Counted from the stretch's first letter, positions 32,914 through 44,700 are shown. The stretch is DNA of 64,000 nt from CAITZA01 sp937915285 (GCA_036821825.1 DAISIV010000009.1:1-64000), one strand, 5' to 3'. The notes: generated by a model from the letters alone, not told the origin. Program-made: numbers and translations.

Positions 32914-35151
32914 TCAAACAAGGTCTATTGGGTCGACATCTATCGATATTTTCACCCCAGTCGTTTTTAAAAGCCCCTCCTGATTAAGTCTTTTCGCCAG
33001 ATTTCTTACATGTGTTCTGTTAGGGCTCTTCAGAATGATTTGCCAGCGGTGCTTTCCCATGGCTTTCTTAACCGGGGAAGGAGCCGGCCCCATTATGGAA
33101 ACAGGCTGGTCTGGATCCTTGAAAAGCCTGGCGTTCCTCCCAATGGCTATGGCTTCCCGTTCGACCCTGGCTGCATTAGCCCCCTCAATTTTTATCAGGA
33201 TCATGTGGCCGAACGGCGGATAAGACAACTCTCGTCTAAAGATCGAATCTTTCTCAAAAAAACCATCGTAGTCATTGGTAACTGCCAACTGGACTGCGTA
33301 ATGGTCTGGATCGAAGGTCTGCAAAAGAACCTCGCCGGCTTCGGATTCCCTTCCTGTGCGTCCCGAAACCTGGACCAGAGTCTGAAAAGTCCGCTCCGAT
33401 GCCCTGAAGTCAGGGAAATGGAGTGAAGAATCACCACAGAGAACGCCCACGAGAGATATTCCGGCAAAATCATGTCCTTTAACAATCATTTGGGTCCCGG
33501 TCAGTATGTCGATTTCATGGTTCTGGAATTTTTTCAGTATATCGTTGAGGCTATTACGTTTCCTGGTCGAATCACGATCCAGGCGTTCTATTCTGGCCTC
33601 CGGAAACAGGGTCTGGAGCGATTCTTCGACTTTCTGTGTCCCAACACCTGAGAAAACAAGCTTTTCGCTGGAACACACAGGGCAGTTAGGTGGAGCCATT
33701 CTTCCATAACCGCACATGTGGCATCTCAAATCGCGTGATTTCTTGTGGTGTGTGAGACTCACATCGCAGTTGGGGCATTTCAGGACGGTTCCACATGATG
33801 AGCACTGCGCCAGGGTATCAAATCCTCTACGATTAAGAAATAGGGCTACCTGACCCTTTTGGCTCAATGTCCTGGAAATAGCCGTTAAAAGATCCGGGGT
33901 AAGAAAATTCTTTCTGTTTTTTAAAGGGAAAACGTTCCTGAGATCCAGTCTTTTGATTTCCGGAAGAGGGCCTCCATGAGGTCTTGATCTCAGATCAAGC
34001 CTCACAATTTTACCTATTTTAGCATTGACGAAAGTTTCAAGTGATGGGGTAGCGCTGCCGAGTATTACGCAGGCCTTTTCAAATTTTCCGCGTACCAGAG
34101 CCAGATCTCGGGCGTTGTAGGTAAATGCGTCTTCCTGTTTGTAGGAACTATCATGTTCCTCATCCACTATGACGAGTCCGAGGTCAGGTACTGGCAGAAA
34201 GATTCCGGATCTTGCCGCTATGACGATACGCGCTTTTCCCGATGAGACTCTTGACCATTCGTCCAATCGTTGCGCTGGAGTTAGTCCGCTGTGAAACAGT
34301 GCAATTCCTCCGCCGAACCTGGCAAGGAATCTTCTGGCTGTTTGGGGAGTGAGAGCTATTTCGGGCACCAGAGTAAGCGCCCTCTTTCCCAGACTCAGCG
34401 TCTTCTCAATGGCTTTCAGATAAACTTCCGTCTTCCCTGAACCGGTGACACCAAAAAGCAGGAATGGCTCATATCCGCCTTTTTCAAGAGCAACATCAAT
34501 AGCTTCAACAGCGACTTTCTGATCATCGGTCAGAGTAACCACACGATCATCACCGGGTGAGATCGAATCAGAGTACAGCATCTCAGGGATGCTATGTTGT
34601 CCTTTGCGAGGTCGAGGGGTTGAAATCCGCTCTTCGATCACGAACCACTGATCCCTCGTAGCCTTTTTGATGAAACTTCCGTCAACTTCAGACGAGATCT
34701 CTGAAAGCAGGACGGCTCCATTCTTGAGGATTTTTTTTACTGACCGCAATCTGGAAATTTCTTGGTCTGCGCTGAAATGAATTTTACCCAACGGTGTCAG
34801 GATAGCCCAGGCTCGGGATTTTCTGTCAGACCCGGGGGGGAGGGCGGTCCTCAATGCCAGTCCAATCGGAACCATGTAATAATCAGCCGACCAGACCAGC
34901 AAATCCCATAGTTGTTTATTGAAAAAAGGTTTCTCATCAAGAATTTTTGATATTTGCTTCAGTTCGGCAGGCTGTCCGTCAACAGCGCCAAACCCCACAA
35001 TGAATCCTGCGCGGAACTTGTTTTGGAAGGAGGTCAGCACCCGTGAACCGATTGAAAGTCGCCGGGTGTCCCCGCATGGAACAAGGTATGAGAAAACTCC
35101 GTCAATCGGCAACTGAAAAGCCACCTGAACAATATCAAAATTTTCGCTCAT
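32914..35151 (-). CDS. priA: Primosomal protein N' (replication restart helicase PriA)
   Basis: A PriA helicase of about 745 residues. The N-terminal DNA-binding domain (from FDIVQVAFQLPIDG) recognises fork 3' ends. The SF2 helicase core has GVTGSGKTEVY, VIVDEEHDSSYKQ and GSATPS, and a zinc region with CSSCG, CPNCD, CHMCG and CPVC lies within it near residues 465-515. The C-terminal domain ends with motifs such as RTGRESEAGEVLLQT. It reloads the replisome at stalled or recombination-made forks. The frame extends 20 codons further upstream; I chose the ATG at 35151 because the protein then starts as family members do. It follows addA on the same strand, linking recombination with restart. Confidence 0.95.
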   Translation of the reverse strand: MSENFDIVQVAFQLPIDGVFSYLVPCGDTRRLSIGSRVLTSFQNKFRAGFIVGFGAVDGQPAELKQISKILDEKPFFNKQLWDLLVWSADYYMVPIGLALRTALPPGSDRKSRAWAILTPLGKIHFSADQEISRLRSVKKILKNGAVLLSEISSEVDGSFIKKATRDQWFVIEERISTPRPRKGQHSIPEMLYSDSISPGDDRVVTLTDDQKVAVEAIDVALEKGGYEPFLLFGVTGSGKTEVYLKAIEKTLSLGKRALTLVPEIALTPQTARRFLARFGGGIALFHSGLTPAQRLDEWSRVSSGKARIVIAARSGIFLPVPDLGLVIVDEEHDSSYKQEDAFTYNARDLALVRGKFEKACVILGSATPSLETFVNAKIGKIVRLDLRSRPHGGPLPEIKRLDLRNVFPLKNRKNFLTPDLLTAISRTLSQKGQVALFLNRRGFDTLAQCSSCGTVLKCPNCDVSLTHHKKSRDLRCHMCGYGRMAPPNCPVCSSEKLVFSGVGTQKVEESLQTLFPEARIERLDRDSTRKRNSLNDILKKFQNHEIDILTGTQMIVKGHDFAGISLVGVLCGDSSLHFPDFRASERTFQTLVQVSGRTGRESEAGEVLLQTFDPDHYAVQLAVTNDYDGFFEKDSIFRRELSYPPFGHMILIKIEGANAARVEREAIAIGRNARLFKDPDQPVSIMGPAPSPVKKAMGKHRWQIILKSPNRTHVRNLAKRLNQEGLLKTTGVKISIDVDPIDLV

Positions 35152-35318
35152 TTTGTCATGCCTTGTGTTCAGGCCCATTGATTTCCGGATTAGATCCAAA
35201 AACGTTTCCATACCACATTAAGCTGGTCTGTGAACATTCTTGATTCTCGGATGATTTCATCTCAGGCAGCCCATCCTAATTGGGAGAAGACTTGTGTAGC
35301 AGAGAAAGCGCAAGTACA

Positions 35319-38300
35319 CTAGCTCACTACCACATACCGGTCGGTGTGAGTGAAGTACAGTCCTTTCTCTACAACCATTTCGCCGGTCATTTCGAACCAG
35401 GCTTGAGAGTACCCATGGATTTGGGGACCATACAAATCCACCAGGCCCCCTAGACGGGATTCAGGGGCCCGGTCACTCTTGTAATCAACTATCACCCAGC
35501 CGTCAGCTTCCTTGAAAACGAGGTCAATGACACCCCTGACTATGGTGCTGGATTTTGCTCCATCATAATTTTCCATGGATCTGCTCATCACGAAAGGCAT
35601 TTCCACGAATCTCTGCCGGGAGTTTAAAGCGCGTCTCCATATATTTGAATCAGCTACCCTCCGGACTAGGTTTATGGCTTCCTCCCACAGTTCAGGTGAG
35701 ATTTCACAAACCGGCAGGATGACAGACCGAAAGTGATCATCCGTTATCTCAGGAGAACTCATCAAGCTTTCCAGCATGTGGTGAATGGCAAGACCCCATT
35801 CGGCGCCGTAAGAACTTCTGGCATAATGCGTTTTGCCAATACTTGTGAAGAGTGACTTGACAGACCCCAATCCGTAAGTTGGCTTGGCTGAGTGTTTTAA
35901 ACGTGTCCGTGTTTCATCAGCAACAGTCTGAAGAGTGTCAGTTTCTGTAAAGACTGAATCTTGTCCCGTGTGATCTGGGAATCCGAAATGAGTCACCTCT
36001 TTAAGCGATTCTATTTTTGAATTGAAAAAGGACCAAAGATTTCTGTTAGGGTTGCCGGGACGATTGGAAATTACCATCAAGGAACCGGCTCTTGTGGCGG
36101 CCACATATTTGAGCCTCAATTCTTCGGCAGACTGAAAAACTGATTCCTGCTTGGCCAATGAATCCCAGTTGGCTGGAGTAGCCAAAATCCTGGGCCTGGA
36201 ACTTCCATGCAAGTCAGCCTTGATGAGTATGTAGCCAACGCTTTCATCACGAGATCTGTCAATCCTGAGGCTGGGTTTCTGGTCCGTCTTGCCGGTGGGA
36301 TCGGCCAGAAATACTATCGGCGCTTCCAATCCCTTGGCTTTATGCAGATTCATGATTCTTACAGCCGATTCTTTTAAAGGAAGTATTGGAGCCGAGTCGC
36401 TCTTCTTCCTTCCATAAACCAGATTTCCCAGCAAATTCAGATAATCTTCTGCGGTGTGGAGGCTTGATTGTGAAGAACGCATAATTTCCAAGGCCTTACC
36501 GATGGCTCCAGATGCCACATTCCCCCCAGCGCCCAGAGAAGCCACCAAAAATATTCCACAATCCGCCGCTATGAATTCAAGCGCGGATATTATAGGGTTT
36601 GTCTTTAGGCATGTGGAGTAGAACCTGAGTTTCTGGAAAAATCTGTTCAGTCGATCTCTGAAATCTGTTTCAACATCATTTGGGACGCTTACCCTATAAT
36701 TGAATTTCCCTCCTGCCGAGACAAAGTCATACAGGTCCCTGTCAGAGGCTCCAAAGAGTGGTCCTCTTAGAGCCGCCAAAAGCGCCACTGGATCATAAGG
36801 CTCCATAATTGCTTTTAATAAAACGTAAAACTGGAAAACGTAAGGTGTGGAACTAAGATGTCCGCCGCCCGTTACTTCCGTCGGTATCCCGAATCTGGCC
36901 AGTTTCTCGTTGTAAACATGAAGGTTTTTCATGGTCGGAGTAATTATCAGAAAATCATCCGGCCTGGCCATGTTTGATACACCGGCCTGGACTTCCTTAG
37001 GACTTCTGGCCACGCTCAGGTGTTCCGAAACGGAATGACTTATGAAAGAAGCAATCAGATCAGATTCATACTCCACTATGTTTTCAGCCTTAGAAATATT
37101 TTTTGGGATAGGTAACTTTCTTACACCTTCAAGAGTCAATTCCTCTGTTGTCGGACGGCCTTTCTGCAAGGGTATGTGATCAGGCGAGGCGTTCTCCGGA
37201 TATTTACTGAATTCTGTCTCAAATGAGTTGTTCACCCAGTCTATGATGGGGCCAATAGTCCTGAAATTGCTTGAAAGATTAACGACTCGCCCACCACTGG
37301 AAAGTATCATCTGCTTCACCCGGTTGTAAGTGATTATGTCGGCCCTACGGAATCGGTAGATGGATTGTTTGGGGTCTCCAACAACGAAAAGCGAGCCTGG
37401 TTCTGGGCTAAGTTTTTTCCAATCGCGTTCTTCATAATCTGCCGAGGTCAGGTAAAGCATGACCTCAGCCTGAACAGGATCAGTATCCTGAAATTCATCA
37501 ACTAGAAGGTGAGTGAAGCATTTTCGAAAATAAGACCTGACGTCTGGACTGTGTCTGAGGAGCCCTGACGTCTTGAGTAACAGGTCCTGGAAATTGAGTC
37601 TCGAAGCATCCGCCCGTAGTTTGTCATAATAGCTTGTGCCACCCATAATGGCCCGTAACAGAGGCTCGTAAAGATATTCCTGCCATTTTCTGACGAGGAC
37701 AGATGCGACATCGTCCCTCATGCGATTCCATTGCGCCAGTTCGTCTTCAAGTTTTGACGGAGAAGATTTCCAGAGTTTCTGAACTGGCTTGACGGCTGAA
37801 AGGAACTCCTCGAACACAGGGATGAAGTCATGAATCTCTCCTCTGTGTCTTGCCTGCCTGAACATCAACGGGATAGCTCTATACTTGGGGATCAACGTGT
37901 CATTGCCCGTATCTTCAGGCAGATCCAGCGCTATACTCTCCATGTGGGAGCAATATCGCTCAAGCTCCACAATCTGCACATGAATGTCGGGTATAGCTGT
38001 TTTTGGAGCGGGCCAATGTTCAACATCGGGGTAATCACACACCGACATGAAAGACGGCTCCAACTGGCCGATTTCTATTCCTAAACTTTCCAACTCCTGA
38101 AGAACAGGTGAATCATTCCGGTATAAGTCCGAAACATAAGAGCGCCAAGCCTCCTTGCGAAATTCGACATCCTCGTCGTCGTCTATCTCAATGAAGTCAA
38201 TATCGACGCCGGCCTCTATGGGGCGATCACGGAGTATTTTTCCGCAGAATGAGTGGATGGTGCCGATGAAACAGCGCTCGAGATGGTTAATTGCCTCCTG

Positions 38301-38579
38301 GAGCCTGATTTTTTCAGAAGCGTCCGTGGACTGCAACAGTGAATGTTCAAGGGTTACCTGGAATCGCGATCTAAGCTCTGCTGCTGCCTTTCTGGTGAAG
38401 GTAACCGCTATCAGGGTTTCAATCCCGGTTTTTCCTCGGGCCAGCAAATTGACCATTCTCCCGACCATGCTGGTAGTTTTACCGGTGCCGGCCGCGGCTT
38501 CTACAAGAATGGTGGTATCCAGATCGTTGAGGATTATATCTCTTTGGTCCTGATCTGGTGGGGAATTCAGTTCAGACAT
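35319..38579 (-). CDS. addA: AddA/RecB-like helicase-nuclease subunit
   Basis: The 1086-residue UvrD-family protein has Walker A AAGTGKTT near residue 31, a Q-motif-like N terminus, VDEFQDTDPVQ, GDPKQSIYRFRRAD, and NLHKAKGLEAPIVFL near residue 740. A C-terminal PD-(D/E)XK nuclease has VDYKSDRAPES near residue 1043. This is the architecture of AddA, the 3'-5' helicase and nuclease of AddAB, which resects double-strand breaks for RecA loading. The start ATG lies inside the last codons of addB (8-base overlap). At 1086 residues it is slightly shorter than B. subtilis AddA. Confidence 0.93.
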   Translation of the reverse strand: MSELNSPPDQDQRDIILNDLDTTILVEAAAGTGKTTSMVGRMVNLLARGKTGIETLIAVTFTRKAAAELRSRFQVTLEHSLLQSTDASEKIRLQEAINHLERCFIGTIHSFCGKILRDRPIEAGVDIDFIEIDDDEDVEFRKEAWRSYVSDLYRNDSPVLQELESLGIEIGQLEPSFMSVCDYPDVEHWPAPKTAIPDIHVQIVELERYCSHMESIALDLPEDTGNDTLIPKYRAIPLMFRQARHRGEIHDFIPVFEEFLSAVKPVQKLWKSSPSKLEDELAQWNRMRDDVASVLVRKWQEYLYEPLLRAIMGGTSYYDKLRADASRLNFQDLLLKTSGLLRHSPDVRSYFRKCFTHLLVDEFQDTDPVQAEVMLYLTSADYEERDWKKLSPEPGSLFVVGDPKQSIYRFRRADIITYNRVKQMILSSGGRVVNLSSNFRTIGPIIDWVNNSFETEFSKYPENASPDHIPLQKGRPTTEELTLEGVRKLPIPKNISKAENIVEYESDLIASFISHSVSEHLSVARSPKEVQAGVSNMARPDDFLIITPTMKNLHVYNEKLARFGIPTEVTGGGHLSSTPYVFQFYVLLKAIMEPYDPVALLAALRGPLFGASDRDLYDFVSAGGKFNYRVSVPNDVETDFRDRLNRFFQKLRFYSTCLKTNPIISALEFIAADCGIFLVASLGAGGNVASGAIGKALEIMRSSQSSLHTAEDYLNLLGNLVYGRKKSDSAPILPLKESAVRIMNLHKAKGLEAPIVFLADPTGKTDQKPSLRIDRSRDESVGYILIKADLHGSSRPRILATPANWDSLAKQESVFQSAEELRLKYVAATRAGSLMVISNRPGNPNRNLWSFFNSKIESLKEVTHFGFPDHTGQDSVFTETDTLQTVADETRTRLKHSAKPTYGLGSVKSLFTSIGKTHYARSSYGAEWGLAIHHMLESLMSSPEITDDHFRSVILPVCEISPELWEEAINLVRRVADSNIWRRALNSRQRFVEMPFVMSRSMENYDGAKSSTIVRGVIDLVFKEADGWVIVDYKSDRAPESRLGGLVDLYGPQIHGYSQAWFEMTGEMVVEKGLYFTHTDRYVVVS

Positions 38580-41500
38580 TTACAAGGATCTTTCTAATGT
38601 TATCAAGACTCGTGTTCGAAACATTGTCCAGTTTGTCCTTCGAACGACCCGCAGTGGATGCGCCTGAACCGCAAACAAGGCTGTAATCGCAGTAAGAACA
38701 GGTTTGCCCATCGTGGGTTGCCAGAAATGCTCCTGAAGAAACGATGTCGCACAGGGCCTGAGTGACTGCAGTCCCTAAAATAGCATCTTTGGGATACTTG
38801 ATTATTCTCACTCCATGTGCCCGTACAGTCGGGAAAAAATATACAAAATCGTATGTTCCATCTCGACCGGTTAGTCCTCTGGTCATAAGATTCTGGGCCA
38901 ATTTTACATAAATGGCATGCTGAATTATTTTTCCACGCCTGTAGTTTTTTGAATCCTGATAGGAAGAGGGGCTTCCGGTCTTGTAATCAATTATCCTGAA
39001 ATGACCCGGCGAATGGTCGACTTTCTCGTCCACACGGTCAAGTTTTCCGGAAACCCGAACGGCAGATTCCGAAGTTAAATGCAGTTTTACTGGTTCGGGA
39101 TTCTCAAACGATCCGACTTCTGTCCGGTTTTTCATTCCTATTGTCGCTTCGAGAAGAAGAGGAGCCCATTGACGTGACGCAATTTCTTCCTCAACAAGAA
39201 ATACCAGCATGGATTTTTCCAGCCAGATTGACTGTCTTCTCTTGGCGCTTTCATTAGGAGGCGGAACGGCTCTGGAATAGGCGGCTAGTCCATCAGCCAG
39301 AATTCTTTGGAGTTTGGGCTTGTCCCTGTCAACATTGGGATGGCGTCTTTCAGAAACCAGCCCTGTCATGAAATGATAAAAAGTTTCGTGAAGTAATGCG
39401 CCTAGTTGCATGTTGTCCATCCATCGGGATGGATCACTTTCAATGTTTTCAACAGGCTTGATCCTGAGAACATACTTGAAAAAATATTTAAGCGGGCAAT
39501 AACCTATCGTCTCCAGAGATGCGCTTGACATAACAGGTCCATCTGGATGGGTAGGGTCATGCCGAGGTTCAACCGGCCCGATGTTTCCGTCATATACGGT
39601 GAAATCATCTGTGAGCCTGGATTCAGTCGCTTTTAATCCGTGAGATATGTCCGGGTTCAGGCTTGCAACTAATTCCCTACTATTTAGGGGATTCTCAGAG
39701 CAGATTGTAGTAAGCAGCCACTCATTCAATGTCAGGGCCATATTCTTATCAACCGGGGCAAACGAAGCAGGTAAACCCAGCCATTCCTGCATCCCTGACT
39801 GGTCTGATTCTCTACGATTCGATAAAACACGGAACAGAGAGAAAAATGCGCCGCTGGGGAAAGCAGACCTGTCAGACCGCATGTCAATACTCGAGTAGCT
39901 GAGGGTCACATTGCCCTGTAGTCTGGACAAGAGTCGTCCAAACTTTTTCAGTCTCTTACCGGTCTCGTGTCTTACCTGGGGTAGATCAGGAGATATGCTC
40001 GTGCGTTCAATGTCCATCAGCAGGGGATCATGGCTACCCGAGCCGGGAAATCTCTCATCATCCATACCAATTATGAAGGTGTTGAGTCTTCCTGTGTGGC
40101 CGCCGGAGTAAATGTTGTCCACATGTATCATTCCGGGTCGCGGGCCACTGGCCATTACCCTTACATTCTGAGTCAGACCCCTGATCCAGCGTAACATGTC
40201 TATCCACGGAATCGTATCATCCTCACCCGAAGCTTCAATCATCTGCTGCAGGTTCTCGAGAATTGACTTGAGTGAGTAATTATCAAGCTCAGAGCTTGAT
40301 CTGGCGCATGTATCAAGAAATTTAACGGTATTACTAAGTAAAGCCCTAGAGTCCTGCATACTGTCTGCAGAGCAGAAAGCTAACCTTTCCACCATCGACA
40401 TGATAGTCGTATAGCAAAGTATCTGACGAGCACTGTCGCCGTCCCAAAACCTTTTGGAGGAGTCACCGATCGAGCCCGTTGCGCCCGCAGAACCTGTCTG
40501 CCCCTTTAGGTTGAAAATATGATCTTGCAGAATCTGCAGAGACCGATCGAGTCCTGAAATGATCTTTATTTCTCTTAAAGCCTGCGCAAGTTCCGTGTCT
40601 GAGGGGGAGTCATCATCCTGTTCCCTGCTGATCAGCCCATCTGAAATCATGTCAACCAGGATTGTCTGTGGGTATCCTGCGTGCATCCACTTCAGCCAGG
40701 AATTCAAGGCTCTGGAGGGCCGCGAGAACTTTACGGGAATCCCCTCTGCAAAAGTCATTGGAATTGAATCCATATCATTTTCAAAAGACATCATTAGGGA
40801 CTGAGCTATCTCAAAAATGGTGGGAACATATGTTTCATAATCAGTGTGGAGAATTTCAACTTCGTCAAATGCGATACTCTGTTTTGATTCATCAGCGTTA
40901 CACTGGGCCAATATCCTGCGAAAGACCTCGCGAATTTCACTGGATATCCCTCTGGCGTAAAACATTCTGGCAGTTCCATCGGCCTGAGCGATGGGGGCAT
41001 CATGCGGGTCCGAAAAATGAATGAGCAGGTCACAGTCAGAGCTTACTGGATCACTCATCCTCTGTGTGGGGTCCTCTGTCTCAAGAATCAGCGTATGGTC
41101 GGACGGTATCGCGGTTAGCAGGTCATTCTCTAGTTTTGAAAAATCCATGTCATCCGGAACAAGAATAAATCGGTTGGAACCTTCTGAAAAACTCTCCAGG
41201 ATTATACCTTTGGCCAGATTTAGCACATCGGGGTAGTCAACCATCCCGTGAATATCAAGGTAATGGGTATATTCCGCGAAAATGCGTTGAATGGTTAAAC
41301 CTTTCTGCTTGGCCTCAAACCTCTCGGGTAGTATTTCATCGAAAGCAATCCCCGCCAATCTGAGGGTATTGATAGAATCAGCAATTCCTGAAAGCAGGCT
41401 AACGCTGGTTCTCGTTCCTGAGAAATATGATCCACCCTCAGCCTCGAGACGGCTGATAATCCCATGAATTATAACCAGAGTCTGAGACCTGTTGACCGTA

Positions 41501-41709
41501 TTGAGACCTTTAGTCCTGAGGTATCTGTCGGCCACACGGAAAGCGAAACCTTTGATAGTGGTGGTTCGCACATTGAGAGGAGGAATTCCCGACATTGCGG
41601 TTCGATCCAGCCATATCTGTCCAGTCCGCAATGAGGGGCACAAAAGGTATTTTTCTGAAAGGAGATGTTGACTGCAGCAACGACCTATCGCCTGAATCAG
41701 TTTGTTCAA
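38572..41709 (-). CDS. addB: AddB/RexB-like Fe-S nuclease subunit
   Basis: The product, about 1045 residues, has an inactivated helicase-like region and a C-terminal PD-(D/E)XK nuclease with IIDYKTGSP near residue 930. One Cys (IGYCPLKYFFKY) lies upstream and CSYCDYSLVC downstream, fitting the Fe-S staple of AddB. I see no Walker A motif at the N terminus, as in RexB-type subunits. The longest frame starts with TTG at 41772 and would overlap glnE. A TTG at 41709 has AGAGGGG six bases upstream and is preferred, leaving a 49-base gap. It is coupled to addA by overlap; together they form the break-resection enzyme. Confidence 0.85.
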   Translation of the reverse strand: MNKLIQAIGRCCSQHLLSEKYLLCPSLRTGQIWLDRTAMSGIPPLNVRTTTIKGFAFRVADRYLRTKGLNTVNRSQTLVIIHGIISRLEAEGGSYFSGTRTSVSLLSGIADSINTLRLAGIAFDEILPERFEAKQKGLTIQRIFAEYTHYLDIHGMVDYPDVLNLAKGIILESFSEGSNRFILVPDDMDFSKLENDLLTAIPSDHTLILETEDPTQRMSDPVSSDCDLLIHFSDPHDAPIAQADGTARMFYARGISSEIREVFRRILAQCNADESKQSIAFDEVEILHTDYETYVPTIFEIAQSLMMSFENDMDSIPMTFAEGIPVKFSRPSRALNSWLKWMHAGYPQTILVDMISDGLISREQDDDSPSDTELAQALREIKIISGLDRSLQILQDHIFNLKGQTGSAGATGSIGDSSKRFWDGDSARQILCYTTIMSMVERLAFCSADSMQDSRALLSNTVKFLDTCARSSSELDNYSLKSILENLQQMIEASGEDDTIPWIDMLRWIRGLTQNVRVMASGPRPGMIHVDNIYSGGHTGRLNTFIIGMDDERFPGSGSHDPLLMDIERTSISPDLPQVRHETGKRLKKFGRLLSRLQGNVTLSYSSIDMRSDRSAFPSGAFFSLFRVLSNRRESDQSGMQEWLGLPASFAPVDKNMALTLNEWLLTTICSENPLNSRELVASLNPDISHGLKATESRLTDDFTVYDGNIGPVEPRHDPTHPDGPVMSSASLETIGYCPLKYFFKYVLRIKPVENIESDPSRWMDNMQLGALLHETFYHFMTGLVSERRHPNVDRDKPKLQRILADGLAAYSRAVPPPNESAKRRQSIWLEKSMLVFLVEEEIASRQWAPLLLEATIGMKNRTEVGSFENPEPVKLHLTSESAVRVSGKLDRVDEKVDHSPGHFRIIDYKTGSPSSYQDSKNYRRGKIIQHAIYVKLAQNLMTRGLTGRDGTYDFVYFFPTVRAHGVRIIKYPKDAILGTAVTQALCDIVSSGAFLATHDGQTCSYCDYSLVCGSGASTAGRSKDKLDNVSNTSLDNIRKILVNV

Positions 41710-41758
41710 GATGGCCCCTCTAGAATCAATTAATGCCGAGTTCTGTGAATGACCTGGA

Positions 41759-44700
41759 TTATGAGAGTTCAAACAGTGAGTTGTATATTTTCCTTATTTC
41801 ATAAGACACCTTGAAATATTCCTGAACGAGGCTCTCCTGGCTACCTGATCTGTAGCCCAGCCTTTGCGCCAGACCTTTAAGCTTTTCTCCAGTCAACGGC
41901 ATTCGGTCAACACTCTTTTCTTCCATTATCCTGATCCTATCCTCAAGATCACTCAGGAACCTGTAGCCACTGTCAAGAATCTGGAAGGTCTGATAGTCTA
42001 TTATCCGATGGCGCTCAAGTTGAGAAAGAGCATTCAATGTGTTGTTTGTAATGATTTCTGGTCTGTCGTGGCTGTACATGAGTATGTTTGCCTGAACAAA
42101 GAACTCGATGTCCACCAAACCACCTTCCCCTGTTTTCAGATCAACATTAACCGAGTCCTCCATGGCCAATTCATGCTGCATCCTTTTGCGCAATCTGTCG
42201 ATTTCAGCCAGATCTGATCTGGAAATCGGTGTGCGCATCACGCAGTCTCTTGTAATTTTCGTTACCTCGTCCGTCATGGACTTGGGTCCAAAAACTGGTC
42301 TGGCCCTTATGAGAGCCTGCTTTTCCCAGAGAGCCGATGTAAGTTTGTGATACTCGGAAAACGATTCCAGAGACGTAACCAATGCCCCCTTGTTTCCGGA
42401 AGGCCTGAGTCGCGTGTCGATCTGAAATACTATGCCTTCAGATGTATGCATGTTCAACACGGAGATTATTCTGCCTGCGAAGCGGCTAAACCAGTCGTGC
42501 GCCGCAAGTTTTCCCATCGTGTCAGAAGACGCCCCGTAAACAAAAATGATGTCCAGGTCGGATAGGTAAGTCATTTCCTGTCCGCCGAGTTTGCCCATCC
42601 CTATAATCACGAAGGGTATTTCACCCAGACTCTTCGGGGAACCGAATCGCCTTGCCATCTCACGGTTAGCTATTTCGGCTGCGCCCGAAAGGCAAACCTC
42701 GGCAAGATCAGAGATTTCACGGCGAATAAGTGTTGACTGGCAGTCTTCGATCAAATGCCGGACGCCTATCAAGAGCATTTGCTCGTTTTTAAAACTCCTA
42801 AGGAGGTTTAGCTGATCCTCGAAGTCATCCGAGTATGCCAAGCGTTCCGAGAATATGGATTCGAGTTCCTCTCTGGACTTGTGGGTATCCTCGACACCTC
42901 TGGAAATCAGGGAGTCTATGGATTGTGGATGCCTGATCAGCAAATCGGTAAAGAGCCGGCTCTCGCCAAGTATTTTGATGAGGAAACGAATTGTGGCAGG
43001 ATTTTCCAGGAAAGTGGAATAATAGGCCGGTCCGGCCTTAAGCGAACCGACAAAATTGTCGAGGGCGACCAACGTTCTGTCCGGCTCTGGGGACTTCAGA
43101 ATCTCATCTAGGAAGATCGGAGCCAGCCTTTCCATCAAATATCTGCTCTTTTCATGAATCGAGCTGCGGGAAGAAGGTCTGACAAGTTTCCTGACAATGT
43201 TGAAAGCCCGGGAAGAATCAAAGAAGCCCATTTCGCCCAAGAGCCCTGAACAAGACTTCTCATCATCAATCAGATCAACAACCTTCTTACTGGACGAAGG
43301 CGTGATGTCTTTTGGACTATCAGTAGAGACCCTCAATAAATCCGAAAAGTGTTGCTCAACGATTTTCCTGTGACTCTCCAGATCAAAAAGGAATTTCTCC
43401 AGCGCTCTAATCCTATATCCCATTCTGAAGGCAAGATCTTCCATGTCTTCCTGTGATTTCGGAAGCTCATGAGTCTGCAATTGTTTGTCAATCTGAATTC
43501 GATGTTCGGTTTTCCTGAAATAGAGATAGGCCTCTCTCAGGGCTTCTGCAGTAGAAGGGTCGAGAAGATTGCATTCCACCAGTAGCTCAAGCGATATAAG
43601 GGTTGAGGTTGATCTTAGACGAGGAGTTCTCCCTGCGTTGATTAACTGCAAGGACTGAACGAAGAATTCTATCTCCCGTATTCCACCCTGTCCAAGTTTG
43701 ATATTCACCCCGGGCTTGAGTCGAAGTTGGGATTCAATCCTGGCCTTCATCTCGCGTATGTCATCAAGTGTCGAATAATCAAGATGTTTTCGGTAAATGA
43801 AGGGCTCCAGATCCTTGAGGAATTCAAATCCCGATTGTTCGTCTCCTGCAACGGGAATTGCTCTCATCAAAGCGGCTCTCTCCCAAGTCCTGCCCCAAGC
43901 CAAATAATAGTCTAGGGCATTGGCTACCGACGGAACAAGCTCACCTTTCTCTCCCTCCGGACGTAAACGCAAATCAACCCGGAACACAAAACCATCCTCT
44001 GTAGCTTCTGACAATGATCTGGATGCTGACCTAACCAACGATTCGTAGAACTGGCTTACCGATATTCTTGCAGGTCCTTCGGTCCAACCCTCCTCAGGGA
44101 CTCGCAGAAAGATTAAATCAATATCTGATGAAAAATTAAGTTCCTTACCAGATAGTTTTCCCATTGCTAGCGCCACTACTCCCATCCCTTTGTCCAGCCC
44201 AGGCGGCGCTCCGTGTTTGTGAATGAGCCTCTTGAAGTGGTAGTCCATCGAGGCGCGAATGACGGAGCAGGCCAGGTCCGACAGTTCTTTCATCACCTCA
44301 GTGACTTCCGCAAGCCCGGCCAGATCCCTCGCCCCTATTCGCAGGTATTCCTCCTCCTTGTAGAGGCGCAACATCCTGTCAAATTCGGCAGGCTGCTTTA
44401 CCCCTATGGTCAGATTCCCGATTTCCAATTCCTTGCGTTCGAGGTCCTTGAACTGAAAGCATCCTCGTTCAATAAAAACCTTTTTGGCTAATCCAGGATT
44501 CCTACGTATGATCGAAGACAGAAAACTCGAACCGGATATGGCGCTCAAGAATACCCCGCGCAACTGATCAGCCTCGGCAATTTCAACCATGTCCTCACCG
44601 GTCACATCTATCAGGATGTCTTCCAGCCGGTTTAGCAGCACTGATGGGTTAGGTATTTCACCTAGAAAACTGTAAAAAAATGCCGAAGAATCCGCAGAGA

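Noticed and set aside
32714..32917. 67-residue leftward frame between priA and thioredoxin
   Set aside because: No ribosome binding site, unconvincing composition and overlap with the priA end.
35319..41709. AddAB as an anti-phage system
   Set aside because: The pair has the standard layout of the housekeeping break-repair enzyme and sits with priA.
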